From: Streptomyces sp. P3 | GTDB lineage: Bacteria; Actinomycetota; Actinomycetes; Streptomycetales; Streptomycetaceae | Direction: 5' to 3' | Length of the DNA stretch: 64,000 nt | Assembly: GCA_016893485.2 (NCBI GenBank) | Contig: JAFEKX020000001.1 | Coordinates: 2,604,001 to 2,668,000 of the forward strand | Shown here: positions 1 through 9,997 of the stretch, piece by piece | Layout of the letters: each line of letters opens with the position of its first letter | Position numbering within the stretch: position 1 is the first letter of the stretch | Position numbers and translations under genes: made by a program | Notes under the pieces: generated by a model | Told to the model about the DNA's origin: nothing | Seen by the model: only the letters and a program-made list of their open reading frames with translations | The model's database searches: none

Positions 1-361
1 AGCGGCCGGAAGTCGAAGACCCCGCTCAGGAACCGTACGTCCGGCCGCCCGAAGAACCCGGCGAGCCGGCGCGCGCAGTCCTGCGGGGCGTAGAGCGGGA
101 TCGGGGAGGCCGGGGTCATCCCGCCGAAGGCGAACGCGTAGGCGGCGGCGAGGAGATCGGCGCTGTGGTCGGCATGCAGATGCGAGATCCAGATCGCCGT
201 CAGCCGCGCCGGATCGGTGTGCCGCTGCAACTCCGCGAACGTCCCGGTCCCCGCGTCCACCCACACCTCGGCGCCACCGCCGCGCAGCAGATACCCGGAG
301 CAGGGCCGGCCGGGGCGCGGGTGGGGGAGGCGGTGCCGAGGGTGGTGAGGCTCAGGGGCAT
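1..361 (-). CDS. MBL-fold metallo-hydrolase (RNase Z-like), partial
   Basis: The N-terminal part of a metallo-beta-lactamase-fold hydrolase, continuing beyond the left window edge. It opens with the typical strand MPLSLTTLGTASP and carries the metal-binding motif HLHADHSAD, as in RNase Z, AHL-lactonase and related phosphodiesterase families. The start is the ATG at 361; no strong ribosome site is visible. The frame changes once near 312, where one base is missing from a GC run. Restoring it joins the start to the metal-site segment. The substrate cannot be told from this fragment. Confidence 0.75.
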
Positions 362-455
362 TGTGGGGAAGAGTACGGATCCGGGGGCCCTGGCGCTCAG
401 CTTTCTGGGTGGCGTGCGGAGGCCGGGGCCGGCCGGTTCACGGGGTTGGCTCCCG

Positions 456-1044
456 CTACGGCTTCCACCCCGGGTCCCGCCCGCTGAGCCCCACCGCCCG
501 TTCCAGCAACGGCGCGTCCTCCGGTACCGGGACGACCGGGCCGAAGATGCCGCCGCCGCGGGTCGGGTCCTGCGTGGCCGCGAGGAGGAAGTCGTACGAC
601 GCCTGGAGGGCGGCCGGGTCGGGGGCGTAGGGCTGGCCGGTGACCGTGGCCAGGTCCCAGCCGTGGATGACGAGTTCGTCGGCGGCGACGGCCGCGGCGA
701 CCGCGCCGGGAGGTCCACGCCGCCCGCGCGGGTCATGCCGGTCCAGGCGGCCGGGTCGCGCCAGGCCTCGGCGAGTCCGTCGAGGGCCTTGGGAGTTGGG
801 CGCGCCAGTCGGCGCCGATGTCGGGCAGGGTGGCGAGGGTCGGGCTGGTGTCGGTCGTGGCGCCGAGGTCCTTGCGTGCGGCGTCGCGGAAGGCGACGGA
901 CAGGCCGAGCACATGGCCCAGCAGGTGCCGTACGGCGTAGTCGGGACACGGCGTCCCGTCGCCGAGCCGCTCGTCCGGGATGCCCTCCGCGAGCCGGGCG
1001 ATGACCCGGGTCTGCGGTCCGAAGTCGAACGTGTTGTCAGTCAT
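456..1044 (-). CDS. TIGR03086-family metal-binding protein (DinB / maleylpyruvate isomerase-like)
   Basis: A TIGR03086-type protein of the DinB-like four-helix-bundle group, related to the mycothiol-dependent maleylpyruvate isomerase N-domain. The N-terminal half has the diagnostic segment TPCPDYAVRHLLGHVLG, and the C-terminal half has ADELVIHGWDLA. The family uses His residues on the bundle to bind a metal; actual substrates are mostly unknown. The start is the ATG at 1044, preceded by GGAAGGG at good spacing. Two single-base losses, near 793 (C run) and 706 (G run), split the frame. The restored length is about 196 residues. It is divergent from the MFS gene at 1216, with a 171-base gap that must hold both promoters. 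Confidence 0.8.
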
Positions 1045-1215
1045 GCGCTGCCCTTCCGAGGGTTCGGTCTCCACACCTGACGTGGGATGAACTCGTGAGG
1101 TAGACCGACCGTGCGCCCGAAACTCATCGCTCCCCGTTCCACGCCCCCGCCACTGTCTCGTTTATACGGCACCTGCCCGATGCCCCTCCCCGCCTTAGAC
1201 CCACGATGACCAGGC

Positions 1216-2556
1216 ATGACGACAAACTGGACGGTGACACGCATCCTGCGGGACCGCAACGCGGGGCTGTATCTCGCGGGCCTGGTGGTGTCCGCCTTCG
1301 GCTCGTCCGCGCTCGGGCTCGCGGCCGGGGTGTGGGTGAAGGACCTCACCGGTTCGAACGGTCTCGCCGCGCTGTGCACCTTCGCCGTGTGGGCCCCGAC
1401 CCTGTGCGGCCCGGCCCTCGGCACGATCGCCGACCGCGTCCGCCGCAAGCCCCTGCTGATCGGGACCAACCTCGGCCTGGCCGCCCTCCTCCTCACCCTC
1501 CTCGCCGTCGACTCCCGCACCGACCTGTGGCTCCTCTTCACCGTCCTCTTCGTCTACGGCACCACCGTCGTCGTCCAGGACCCCGCCGAGTCCGCCCTCC
1601 TCGCCGCCGTCGTCGACCGGGACCTCCTCGGCGACTTCAACGGGCTGCGGATGACGGCCGTCGAGGGCATGAAGCTCGTCGCACCGCTCACGGGCGCGGG
1701 GCTGTACGCCGCGTTCGGCGGGCCCGCGGTGGCCGGTCTGGACGCGGTCACCTTCGTACTGGCGGCGGGCCTGTGGCTGCTGATCCGCGCACGGGAGGAA
1801 CGGCCGCGGCGCCCCGCCGGCACCTGGCGGGGCCAAACCGCCGAGGGCGTACGCGAGTTGTGGCGGCATCCGTTGCTGCGCCAGCTGGTCCTGGCGGGCG
1901 GGGCCACGATGTTCCTCGCCTCCCTGAGCAGTTCCACGACCTACGCGATCGTCGACGCCCTGGGCCATTCCCCCACCTGCACAGGCGTCTTGTACGCGGC
2001 CCAGGGCACCGGCTCGGTCGCGGTCGGACTGGTCTCCGGGCCCGCGCTACGACGGCTCGGTGCGCGGCGGTTCGGGGCGGCCGGGATCGCGCTCACGGCG
2101 GCCGGGGTGACGGCGCGGGCGGTGCCGTCCGACGCGGTGGTGCTGGCGTGCAGTGCGGCGATCGGGCTGGGGCTGCCGTGTGTGCTGATCGCCGCGTTCA
2201 CCGCTGTGCAGCGGGAGTTGCCGGGTCCACTGCTGGGGCGGGGCACCGCGACCGCCAACACCCTGATCTTCACGCCGAATGTGATCGGGCTGGGGGTGGG
2301 GGCGGGGATGGTCGAACTGGCCAACTTCCGGGCGTTGTTGATCGTGACCGGGCTGGGATTGTTCGCAACGGGGGCTTGGCTGGCGGTGGTTGGGGTGGGC
2401 GCGGCACCGGATCAAGGGCTTGATCGGGCTCCGGCACACCCGGATCATGGCCCGCCGCAGGCCCCGGCTCACGCGCCGAACGACGCGCCCCCTCAGCCCC
2501 CCGCCAGCGCCACCCGTACCTCCGCCAAGTCCCCCTCCGAGGCCAACCCCGCGTGA
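1216..2556 (+). CDS. MFS transporter (about 12 TM)
   Basis: A major facilitator membrane protein of 446 residues in one open frame. Hydrophobic segments cover residues 20-385 in the pattern of a 12-helix transporter. The loop after helix 2 reads GTIADRVRRKPLL, the cytoplasmic MFS signature (D-R-x-x-R). It resembles the macrolide/enterobactin-exporter subfamily, but the substrate cannot be assigned. The start is the ATG at 1216. The last ~60 residues are a Pro/Ala-rich tail lying over the 3' end of the opposite-strand gene (64-base overlap). That tail could be genuine, or could come from a missed stop after a lost base. Confidence 0.85.
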   Translation: MTTNWTVTRILRDRNAGLYLAGLVVSAFGSSALGLAAGVWVKDLTGSNGLAALCTFAVWAPTLCGPALGTIADRVRRKPLLIGTNLGLAALLLTLLAVDSRTDLWLLFTVLFVYGTTVVVQDPAESALLAAVVDRDLLGDFNGLRMTAVEGMKLVAPLTGAGLYAAFGGPAVAGLDAVTFVLAAGLWLLIRAREERPRRPAGTWRGQTAEGVRELWRHPLLRQLVLAGGATMFLASLSSSTTYAIVDALGHSPTCTGVLYAAQGTGSVAVGLVSGPALRRLGARRFGAAGIALTAAGVTARAVPSDAVVLACSAAIGLGLPCVLIAAFTAVQRELPGPLLGRGTATANTLIFTPNVIGLGVGAGMVELANFRALLIVTGLGLFATGAWLAVVGVGAAPDQGLDRAPAHPDHGPPQAPAHAPNDAPPQPPASATRTSAKSPSEANPA

Positions 2557-3652
2557 TACAGCCGGAGTTCGGTCGCGCCGAGGCTCGGGCCCGGGCCGCG
2601 TCCGACGCCAGTGACCCCGGCCGTCCGCCCATTCCGGAGACCACCGTGAAGTTCGCGGCCACCACCGCCCCCTCGCGGCCCTGTTCGGCGAACGGCGTCA
2701 GGAGGCCCGTGCCGGCCGTGCAGGGGACGACCACGCCGTCCGCCACCGAGAGGATGTGCCCGGGGTCCACGCCCACGTTGGCGCCGCAGTGGTAGGACTC
2801 CGGGTCCGCGTGCAGCAGGACCTGGAAGCCGGCGGGTGCGGCGGCGCGGACCGCTGCGATGGCTGTCTCCTGGAGGGTGCGGGCCCGTTCGTCGCGCCAT
2901 GCGCGGGTGGCGGTCGCGTCGGCGTCGCCGAGGAGTTTCTCGACCCCCGCCCAGCCGCCGTCGGAGGGTGCCCCCGCCACACCGGTGCCAGCGCGGCGCG
3001 TACGGCCGCCGCCAACTCCTCGGCGTCGAGGCCGTGTTCGCCGTAGCCCTCGCGGCAGGTCGGGCAGAAGCACAGCGACATCAGGTACTGGCCGGCGTCC
3101 CCGAGCCCGACCCCGGCGGTCTTGTCGTGGGCGTGCAGGTGGGCGAGGCCGTACCAGCCGAGGGACTCCAGTTCGGTGCCGCGCGCGCCCGGGCGTACGG
3201 CGGCCTCGGCGGCGAGGTCGACGAGGTAGGCGCGGGTGGCGGGCTGGGCGATGCAGGGGGCCCAGGGGTAGCGGTCGCCGTAGGCGTTGACCACCGAGGT
3301 GTCCGGATGGGCCTCGCCCAGGCGGGAGTTGTGGGCGAGGACGACCCAGGTGTGGACCTCCAGGCCCGCCTCCGTGAGGGCGGTGGCGGCCTCGCCGAAG
3401 GCGTCGCCCGGAGCCCAGTCCCCGGCGGGGGCGGCCTCAACTCCCGTCCCTGCCAACGGTCGTCCGGCGGATACAGCACGGCCGCGTGCTCGGCGGTGAC
3501 GACGCGGTGGCGCGGGTGGCGGGGGTCAGTGCGCGCGTGGAGTGGTACGCGGAGGCCAAGGTCGCCTGCTGGACGCCGAGTTGGGCGATCCTGTCGCCGG
3601 CCTCGGGGTCGCCGTTGACGTCCCAGGGGTAGACGAACGCCGATGCCTTCAC
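2493..3652 (-). CDS. Conserved protein of unknown function, translationally coupled to kdgD
   Basis: I do not recognise this family with certainty. The restored product is about 387 residues. It starts at a GTG (3652) inside the GTGA overlap with the kdgD stop and has GAGGAGG as ribosome site. Visible features include an N-terminal strand KASAFVYPWD, a central WVVLAHNSRLG, a cysteine motif CFCPTC near residue 190 and a late HADPESYHCGANVG. The regular strand-helix rhythm and its place after kdgD suggest a TIM-barrel, glycosidase-like enzyme of sugar-acid metabolism; this is inference. The frame changes four times (near 3528, 3431, 2974, 2584). Each time one C or G is missing, so the gene is probably intact in the organism. 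Confidence 0.7.
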
Positions 3653-4638
3653 GCGTCCTCCTCGATCCGCGAATCGCCCTGTGACTCGATCTGTGACTCG
3701 ATCTGTGACTCGATCAACGTATAGCCGCGCTCGATGAGTTGGGCCAGCTGCTTGACGTGGTCCTCGGTCGGTTCGGTCAGCGGCGGGCGGACCTCGCCGA
3801 CGTCCAGACCGCGCATCCGCACGCCCGCCTTGACGAGCGAGACGGCGTAACCCCGTCCCTGCGCGCGGAGTTCGACGAACGGGCGGTAGAAGCCGTCCAG
3901 GAGGCGGTTGGCCGTGGTGTCGTCGCCGGTGGTGAGGGCCCGGTGGAAGGCGAGCGCGATCTCGGGGACGAAGCAGAACACGGCGGACGAGTAGAGCGTG
4001 ATGCCGATGCCCCGGTAGGCGAGCTGGGTCTGTTCGGCGGTCGGCAGGCCGTTGAAGTAGAGGAATTCGCCGGGGACTTCGGTGCGGACGGTGCTCAGGA
4101 TGCGCTGCATCAGGTCGAGGTCGCCGAGGCCGTCCTTGAAGCCGATGATGCCGTCGGTGCGGGCGAGTTCGACCACCGTGGCGGGGGTGAACACCGCGTT
4201 GTCGCGCTGGTAGACGATGACGGGCAGCGCGGTCGCCGCGGCCACCTCGCGGTAGTGCCGCAGCAGCCCCTCCTGCCCGGCGACCACCAGATACGGCGGC
4301 ATGGCGAGCAGCCCGTCCGCCCCGGCGTCCTCCGCGAGCCGCGCGTACCGTACGGCGAGGGCGGTGCCGTAGCCCGCGCCCGCGACCACCGGCACCCGGC
4401 CCGCGGTCGCCTCCACGGCCGCCCGGACGCACGCCTCGAACTCCTCGGGCAGCAGCGCGTGGAACTCCCCGGTGCCGCAGCACGCGAACACGGCGGCGGC
4501 CCCGGCCTCGACGCCCCGGCGGACATGCGCGCGGTAGACGTCGAGATCGACGGAGCCGTCGGGGCCGTACGGGGTGACGGGGAAGAACAGCGGCCCGCTG
4601 GGGATACTGAGCCGGTCGGCGAGAGGGGCTGGCGTCAC
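3649..4638 (-). CDS. kdgD: 5-dehydro-4-deoxyglucarate dehydratase
   Basis: A class I aldolase-fold enzyme of the DapA superfamily. It dehydrates and decarboxylates 5-keto-4-deoxy-D-glucarate to 2-oxoglutarate semialdehyde, a late step of glucarate/galactarate catabolism. Family marks are FFPVTPYG at the N-terminus, CCGTGEF in the substrate loop, the Schiff-base lysine in GFKDGLGDLDL, and the subgroup blocks GLPTAEQ, YSSAVF and YAVSLVKAG. The product is 329 residues, a little above the usual ~305. The start is a GTG at 4638 with AAGGGAG upstream. The extra length is a C-terminal repeat tail (IESQ units) encoded by 12-base repeats. It heads a two-gene unit and is divergent from uronate dehydrogenase, which feeds the same pathway. 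Confidence 0.93.
   Translation of the reverse strand: MTPAPLADRLSIPSGPLFFPVTPYGPDGSVDLDVYRAHVRRGVEAGAAAVFACCGTGEFHALLPEEFEACVRAAVEATAGRVPVVAGAGYGTALAVRYARLAEDAGADGLLAMPPYLVVAGQEGLLRHYREVAAATALPVIVYQRDNAVFTPATVVELARTDGIIGFKDGLGDLDLMQRILSTVRTEVPGEFLYFNGLPTAEQTQLAYRGIGITLYSSAVFCFVPEIALAFHRALTTGDDTTANRLLDGFYRPFVELRAQGRGYAVSLVKAGVRMRGLDVGEVRPPLTEPTEDHVKQLAQLIERGYTLIESQIESQIESQGDSRIEEDA
3681..3715. repeat. Three 12-base tandem repeats inside the kdgD 3' end
   Basis: The unit GTGACTCGATCT is repeated at 3681, 3693 and 3705 (the last copy lacks its final base). On the coding strand it reads as repeated Ile-Glu-Ser-Gln in the C-terminal tail of KdgD. The length is a multiple of three, so copy number can change without breaking the frame. 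It lies outside the conserved catalytic barrel. Confidence 0.9.
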
Positions 4639-4879
4639 GGGCTCTCCCTTGAAACAGGCGCGTACGTTCTTCTGATCAACGTCTACATTTCTGAACAGCC
4701 CCACCCTAAGGATCTGCCTCAGGGTGGGTCAAGCAGGCAAATGAGCAAGAAGGAAGCGGATTTCCCAGGTCCGCGCCACACTTGACGGGCACGGTGGCCG
4801 ATCCTTAGCGTGTCCATGAATGTGAATAACGTTCACGGATGAGGCCAGTCAGCCATTGCCGACCCCAAGGAGACCGAGG
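4639..4879. promoter_or_regulatory. Divergent kdgD / udh control region with inverted repeats
   Basis: This 241-base gap separates two diverging genes of one pathway. It contains a palindrome GTGAATAACGTTCAC at 4822-4836 (arms GTGAA/TTCAC), close to the udh start, as expected of an operator. A second element at 4700-4728 pairs CCCACCCT with AGGGTGGG and could form a hairpin in the kdgD leader. Which regulator binds is not known; the DeoR gene at 5959 is one candidate. A clean -35/-10 pair was not obvious. Confidence 0.5.
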
Positions 4880-5690
4880 ATGCCCGCTCCCCGCACCGTT
4901 CTGCTCACCGGCGCCGCAGGCGGGCTCGGCACCCTGATGCGGGGGAGCTGCTCCCCTCCTACGGCTACGCGCTGCGCCTGCTGGACGTCCGCCCCATCGA
5001 CGACGAGCCGGACGCGATCACCGCCGACCTCTCCGACCGGGCGGCGCTCCGCGAGGCCGTGCGGGGCGTCGACGCGATCATCCATCTCGCGGGCATCTCC
5101 CTGGAAGCCTCCTTCGACAAGATCCTCGCGTCGAACATCGAGGGCACGTACAACCTGTACGAGGCGGCCCGCCAGGAGGGCGTCGCCCGTATCGTCTTCG
5201 CCTCCTCCAACCACGCCGTCGGCACACCCCGCGCCCCGAGGGCGACGACCCCCTGATCCCGGTCGACACCCCGCACCGCCCCGACACCTTCTACGGCCTG
5301 TCGAAGTCCTTCGGCGAGGACCTGGCGCAGCTCTACTGGGACAAGCACGGCCTGGAGACCGTCTCCGTACGCATCGGCTCCTGCTTCCCGGAGCCCAGCA
5401 GCGTCCGCATGCTGTCGATCTGGATGAGCCCCGCCGACGGCGCCCGTCTCTTCCACGCGGCCCTGACCGCCGAGGACGTCCAGCACACCGTCGTCTACGG
5501 CTCCTCCGCCAACACCCGCCTGTGGTGGGACCTTTCGAGCGCGCGGGCGCTCGGCTACGAGCCGCAGGACGACTCCGAGCCGTATGCCGAGAAGCTCGTC
5601 GCCGAGCAGGGGGAACTCCAGCCCGGCGTCCAGGCGCACGCCTACCTCGGCGGCCACTTCGTGACCGACCCGCCGATCTGGCCGTACTGA
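4880..5690 (+). CDS. udh: Uronate dehydrogenase (NAD-dependent, SDR fold)
   Basis: A short-chain dehydrogenase that oxidises D-glucuronate or D-galacturonate to the aldarolactone. It has the Rossmann glycine motif LLTGAAGGLG at residues 7-16, the segment FASSNHAVG, the catalytic YGLSK (Tyr and Lys) and the family block RIGSCFPEP, all as in characterised uronate dehydrogenases. The restored length is 270 residues, typical for the family. The start is the ATG at 4880 with AAGGAG upstream. Two single-base losses break the frame: a G run near 4938 (6 to 5) and a C run near 5237 (5 to 4). It is divergent from kdgD. Together they cover the first and last committed steps from uronate to 2-oxoglutarate semialdehyde. 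Confidence 0.9.
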
Positions 5691-5709
5691 CGGAAAAAGG
5701 GACTCCGGA

Positions 5710-5744
5710 GCGGCGGGCGGGCACCGAACGGGCCCGCCCGCCGC
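5710..5744 (+). terminator. Hairpin terminator after udh
   Basis: A perfect 13-bp stem (5710-5722 with 5732-5744, arm GCGGCGGGCGGGC) has a 9-base loop and lies 20 bases past the udh stop. There is no long T run, which is usual for Streptomyces terminators. Confidence 0.8.
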
Positions 5745-5958
5745 CGTGTTCGGGCACGGACGCTGCCCGATCTCACGCCCCGGCGCACAGCCGCGCAGGT
5801 CCGCGACGGGCACGGCGCGCGGTAAACGGTCACACACGGGCAGCATCGGGCGTGCAACAGGCCTGGTCAGTGCCGCGCACCCGCTGTAGAACTTCCCCAA
5901 AGGGTCCCACCGGGCCCGAACGGGCAGTACCCAGGTGAGCGGGAAGGCGGTGTCGGCC

Positions 5959-6728
5959 ATGAGCACGAGTTCGGCGGAGGAACGCCAGCGGGAGATCGTG
6001 CGGGTCGCGCGCCGCACCGGCTCGGTCGACGTCACCGCGCTCGCCACCGAGCTGGGCGTGGCCAAGGAGACCGTACGGCGCGATCTGCGGGCCCTGGAGG
6101 ACCACGGGCTGGTCCGCAGGACCCATGGCGGCGCCTATCCCGTGGAGAGCGCCGGCTTCGAGACGACGCTCGCCTTCCGCGCCACCAGCCATGTCCCCGA
6201 GAAGCGCCGGATCGCCCTCGCGGCGGCCGAGCAGCTCGGGGACGCCGAGACCGTCTTCGTCGACGAGGGCTTCACCCCCAGCTCATCGCCGAGGCGCTGC
6301 CCAGGGACCGGCCGCTGACCGTGGTCACCGCGTCCCTGCCCGTGGCGGGCGTGCTCGCCGAGTCCGAGAACACCTCCGTGCTGCTGCTCGGCGGCCGGGT
6401 CCGGCACGGCACCCTGGCCACCGTGGACCACTGGACGACGAAGATGCTCGCCGGCTTCGTCCTCGACCTCGCCTTCATCGGCGCCAACGGCATCTCCCGC
6501 GAGCACGGCCTGACCACGCCCGACCCCGCCGTCAGCGAGGTCAAGGCGCAGGCCGTCCGCGCCGCCCGGCGCACCGTGTTCGCGGGTGTGCACACCAAGT
6601 TCGGTGCGGTCAGCTTCTGCAGGTTCGCCGACATCGGCGCCCTGGAGACGATCGTCACGAGCACGCTCCTCCCGTCGGCCGAAGCCCACCGCTACTCGTT
6701 GCTGGGGCCACAGGTCATCCGCGTCTAG
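5959..6728 (+). CDS. DeoR-family transcriptional regulator
   Basis: A repressor of the DeoR/GlpR sugar-metabolism family. The N-terminal winged helix-turn-helix has the family motif ETVRRDLRALEDHGLVRRTHGGA. The C-terminal DeoRC effector domain follows, with VVTASLPVA and FIGANGIS. Members normally sense a phosphorylated sugar. The restored length is 256 residues. I chose the ATG at 5959; a GTG at 5935 is also in frame. One C is missing from a run near 6285. It precedes a sugar ABC importer and a dehydrogenase on the same strand and probably controls them. Confidence 0.9.
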
Positions 6729-6752
6729 AGCACCCCGAGCGACTAGCGCGCC

Positions 6753-6767
6753 GTTCGGAATTCCAAC
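6753..6767. promoter_or_regulatory. Candidate DeoR operator before the ABC importer operon
   Basis: GTTCGGAATTCCAAC is a near-palindrome centred on GGAATTCC in the 122-base gap between the regulator and the binding-protein gene. Its position suits an operator, but nothing else ties it to the DeoR protein. Confidence 0.3.
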
Positions 6768-6850
6768 TGAGTCACTACCAGGGCGCAGCCATGTCCGGCG
6801 ACGCCCTTGTCACCCCACAAGTCCAACTCCCCTTACTGCAGGAGCGATCC

Positions 6851-8219
6851 ATGCGAACCCAGAGCCGACGACGGCCGCCGCGAGCCACGCTCGCCCTGGC
6901 CGCCGTAGGGACGCTGCTCGCCCCGCTGCTCTCCGGCTGCTGGGTCGGAGCGGGCGGCGCCGGATCCGGCGGCAACTCCATCAACGTCCTGATGGTCAAC
7001 AACCCCAGATGACCGAACTCCAGAAGCTGGCCCCGCACTTCACGAAGGAGACCGGCATCAAGGTCAACTTCACGGTGCTGCCCGAGAACGACGTCCGCGA
7101 CAAGATCAGCCAGGACTTCGCCAACCAGGCCGGCCAGTACGACGTGGCCACGCTCTCCAACTACGAGATCCCGATCTACGCCCGCAACGGCTGGCTGCAC
7201 GAGATGGACTCGTACGTCGCGAAGGACCCGGCCTACGACGAGCAGGACATCCTCAAGCCGATGCGGGAGTCCCTGACGGCGGACGACGGCAAGCTCTACG
7301 GGCAGCCGTTCTACGGCGAGTCGTCCTTCCTGATGTACCGCAAGGACGTGTTCGCGGCGAAGAACCTCACGATGCCCGCGCACCCGACCTGGACCCAGGT
7401 GGCCGACCTGGCCGCGAAGGCCGACGGCGCGAAGCCGGGCATGAAGGGGATCTGTCTGCGCGGGCTGCCCGGCTGGGGCGAGCTGATGGCGCCGCTGACG
7501 ACGGTCGTGAACACCTTCGGCGGGACCTGGTTCGACAAGAACTGGAAAGCTCAGCTCGACTCCCCGGCTTCGAGCAGGCGACGAAGTTCTATGTCGACCT
7601 GGTCCGCAAGCACGGTGAGTCCGGGGCGGCCCAGTCCGGCTTCGCCGAGTGCCTGAACAACATCACCCAGAGCAAGGTCGCCATGTGGTACGACGCCACC
7701 TCTGCGGCCGGTTCGCTGGAGGCCAAGGGCTCCCCGGTGAAGGGCAAGATCGGTTACGTCCCCGCGCCGGTGGAGAAGACCAAGTCCTCGGGCTGGCTCT
7801 ACACGTGGGCGTGGGGCATCCAGAAGGCGTCCCACAACTCCGACAAGGCCTGGAAGTTCGTGTCCTGGGCGTCGAGCAAGCAGTACGAGCAGCTGGTCGG
7901 CGACACGGACGGCTGGTCCAACGTGCCGGCCGGGAAGCGCGCCTCGACGTACACGAACCCGGACTACGTCAAGGAGGCCGCCGCCTTCCAGGAGATGACG
8001 AAGGCCGCCATCGAGGGCGCCAAGCCGAACGACCCCGGTGTGCAGCCGCGGCCCGCGCCCGGCATCCAGTTCGTCGACATCCCCGAGTTCACCGATCTCG
8101 GCACGAAGGTCTCCCAGGAGATCAGTTCGGCCATCGCCGGACGGCAGTCCGTCGACTCGGCCCTGAAGAAGGCCCAGAAACTCGCCGAGCAGATCTCCAA
8201 GGAGTACGAGGGACGATGA
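6851..8219 (+). CDS. ABC transporter sugar-binding lipoprotein
   Basis: An extracellular solute-binding protein of the family-1 (MalE-like) sugar type. It has a basic N-terminus, a hydrophobic core and a lipobox LLSGC, so it is a membrane-anchored lipoprotein. The mature part has VNFTVLPENDVRDKI and the late block YTWAWGIQKAS typical of polyol/sugar-binding proteins. The restored length is 456 residues. The start is the ATG at 6851 after AGGAG. Two Cs are missing (near 7008 and 7567). It overlaps the permease start by ATGA at 8216. No ATPase gene accompanies it, so a shared MsiK-type ATPase is likely, as usual for Streptomyces sugar importers. Confidence 0.9.
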
Positions 8220-9154
8220 CCGCCACGACAACGGCCCCGCTGGCCACCAGTCCGACCCGTACCGCGCGGCAGCCTCGGAGCGACTGCGCGCCTGGGCCAC
8301 CCGTGCCCCGCTGCTCCCCCGCCCTGGTCTTCATGATCGCCGTGACCCAACTCCCGTTCGTGGCCACGCTGGTGATCTCGTTCTTCGACTGGAACGCGCT
8401 CTACCCGAAGGCCCGGCACTTCACCGGCCTCGACAACTACCACCAGGTCCTGACCGACGCGGACCTGCGCCACTCGGTGTGGACGACCGTCCTGCTCACC
8501 GTGGCGGTGGTGCTGGCCAGCCTGGTCCTCGGGCTGCTGCTCGCACTGCTCCTGGACCGGAAGTTCAAGGGCCGGGGCTTTGTCCGCACGCTGCTGATCG
8601 CGCCGTTCCTGGTGGTGCCGGTGGCCGCGGCCCTGCTCTGGAAGCATGTGCTCTACAACCCTGAATACGGCCTGTTCAACGGGCTGTTGCACTATGTGGG
8701 CGGCCCGCAGCCGGACTGGATCTCCAACACCCCACTGCTCGCCGTGGAGGCGTCGCTCGTGTGGCAGTGGACGCCGTTCATGATGCTGATCCTGCTGGCC
8801 GGGCTGCAGAGCCGCGACCACCAGCAGATCGAGGCCGCGAAGGTGGACGGCGCCAGCGACTGGCAGGTCTTCCGCTATCTGACGCTGCCGCATCTGCGCC
8901 GCTATCTCGAACTCGGCGCTCTGCTGGGCTCGATCTACATCGTCCAGAACTTCGACGCGGTGTTCACCATCACGTCCGGCGGCCTGGGCACCGCCAACCT
9001 GCCCTACACCGTCTACCAGAGCTTCTACCAGGCGCACGAGAACGGCCTCGCCTCGGCGGCCGGCGTCCTGGTCGTCATCGGCTCGATCATCATCGCGACC
9101 TTCGCCCTGCGGGTCGTGTCGTCCCTGTTCCGTGAGGAGGCGTCCCGCGCATGA
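8216..9154 (+). CDS. ABC sugar transporter permease (MalF type)
   Basis: An inner-membrane permease of 312 residues with six predicted helices. The EAA loop that docks on the ATPase reads EAAKVDGASDWQVFRYLTLP. It sits in the operon between the binding protein and the second permease, overlapping each by four bases (ATGA). The frame is open throughout. Residues ~22-33 look out of frame: a lost G near 8279 and a gained C near 8316 would restore a more usual N-terminal segment (RLRAWATRAPLLP). The substrate is inferred to be a sugar or polyol. Confidence 0.9.
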   Translation: MTATTTAPLATSPTRTARQPRSDCAPGPPVPRCSPALVFMIAVTQLPFVATLVISFFDWNALYPKARHFTGLDNYHQVLTDADLRHSVWTTVLLTVAVVLASLVLGLLLALLLDRKFKGRGFVRTLLIAPFLVVPVAAALLWKHVLYNPEYGLFNGLLHYVGGPQPDWISNTPLLAVEASLVWQWTPFMMLILLAGLQSRDHQQIEAAKVDGASDWQVFRYLTLPHLRRYLELGALLGSIYIVQNFDAVFTITSGGLGTANLPYTVYQSFYQAHENGLASAAGVLVVIGSIIIATFALRVVSSLFREEASRA

Positions 9155-9997
9155 GCAGTGTCGCCGTACGCGCGCGTGCCCGCCGCAAAGGCGCCGGCCT
9201 CGGCCTGGTGGCCTGGGTGCTCGGCATCGTGTTCTTCCTGCCCATCGCCTGGATGGCGCTGACGTCCTTCCACTCGGAGTCGGACGCGGCGACCAATCCG
9301 CCGTCCTTCGGGGCCGCCCTCACCCTGGACGGCTACCGCGACTTCTTCGGCACCGGAGGCGGCGCGAGCCCTGGCCCGCGCTCGTCAACTCCCTGGTGGC
9401 GTCGCTGGCTTCGACGCTCTTCGTGCTGGTGCTGGCGTTCCCGGCGGCCTACGCGCTGTCGATCCGGCCGGTGCGGAAGTGGACCAACGTCCTGTTCTTC
9501 TTCCTGTCCACGAAGATGCTCCCGGTGGTGGCGGGCCTGCTGCCGATCTACCTGTTCGCGAAGAACGCCGGGATGCTCGACAACATCTGGCTCCTGGTCA
9601 TCCTGTACACCTCGATGAACCTGCCGATCGCGGTGTGGATGATGCAGTCCTTCCTCGCCGAGGTCCCGGTCGCCGTCATCGAGGCGGCACAGATCGACGG
9701 CGCCCGGCTGCCGACCATCCTCGCGCGCGTGGTCGCCCCGATCTCCCTCCCGGTATTGCCGCGACAGCCCTCATCTGCTTCATCTTCAGCTGGAACGAGC
9801 TGCTGTTCGCCCGGGTCCTGACGGGTGTGGTCGCCGAGACCGCCCCCGTGTTCCTGACCGGCTTCATCACCAGCCAGGGCCTGTTCCTGGCGAAGGTGTG
9901 CGCCGCGTCGCTCGTCATCTCCCTGCCGGTGCTCGCCGCGGGGTTCGCCGCCCAGGACAAGCTGGTCCAGGGCCTCTCCTTGGGAGCCGTGAAATGA
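9151..9997 (+). CDS. ABC sugar transporter permease (MalG type)
   Basis: The second permease of the importer, restored to 282 residues. It has six membrane segments and the EAA loop EAAQIDGARLPTILARVVAP. The N-terminal helix contains FFLPIAWMALTSF, typical of MalG-type subunits. Two single-base losses (a C near 9373, a G near 9758) break the frame. Start and stop overlap both neighbours by four bases, so the genes are translationally coupled. Confidence 0.88.

Noticed and set aside
2390..2556. Extra domain at the MFS C-terminus
   Set aside because: The Pro/Ala tail lies opposite the end of the neighbouring gene and has no conserved feature. A missed stop after a lost base is as likely.
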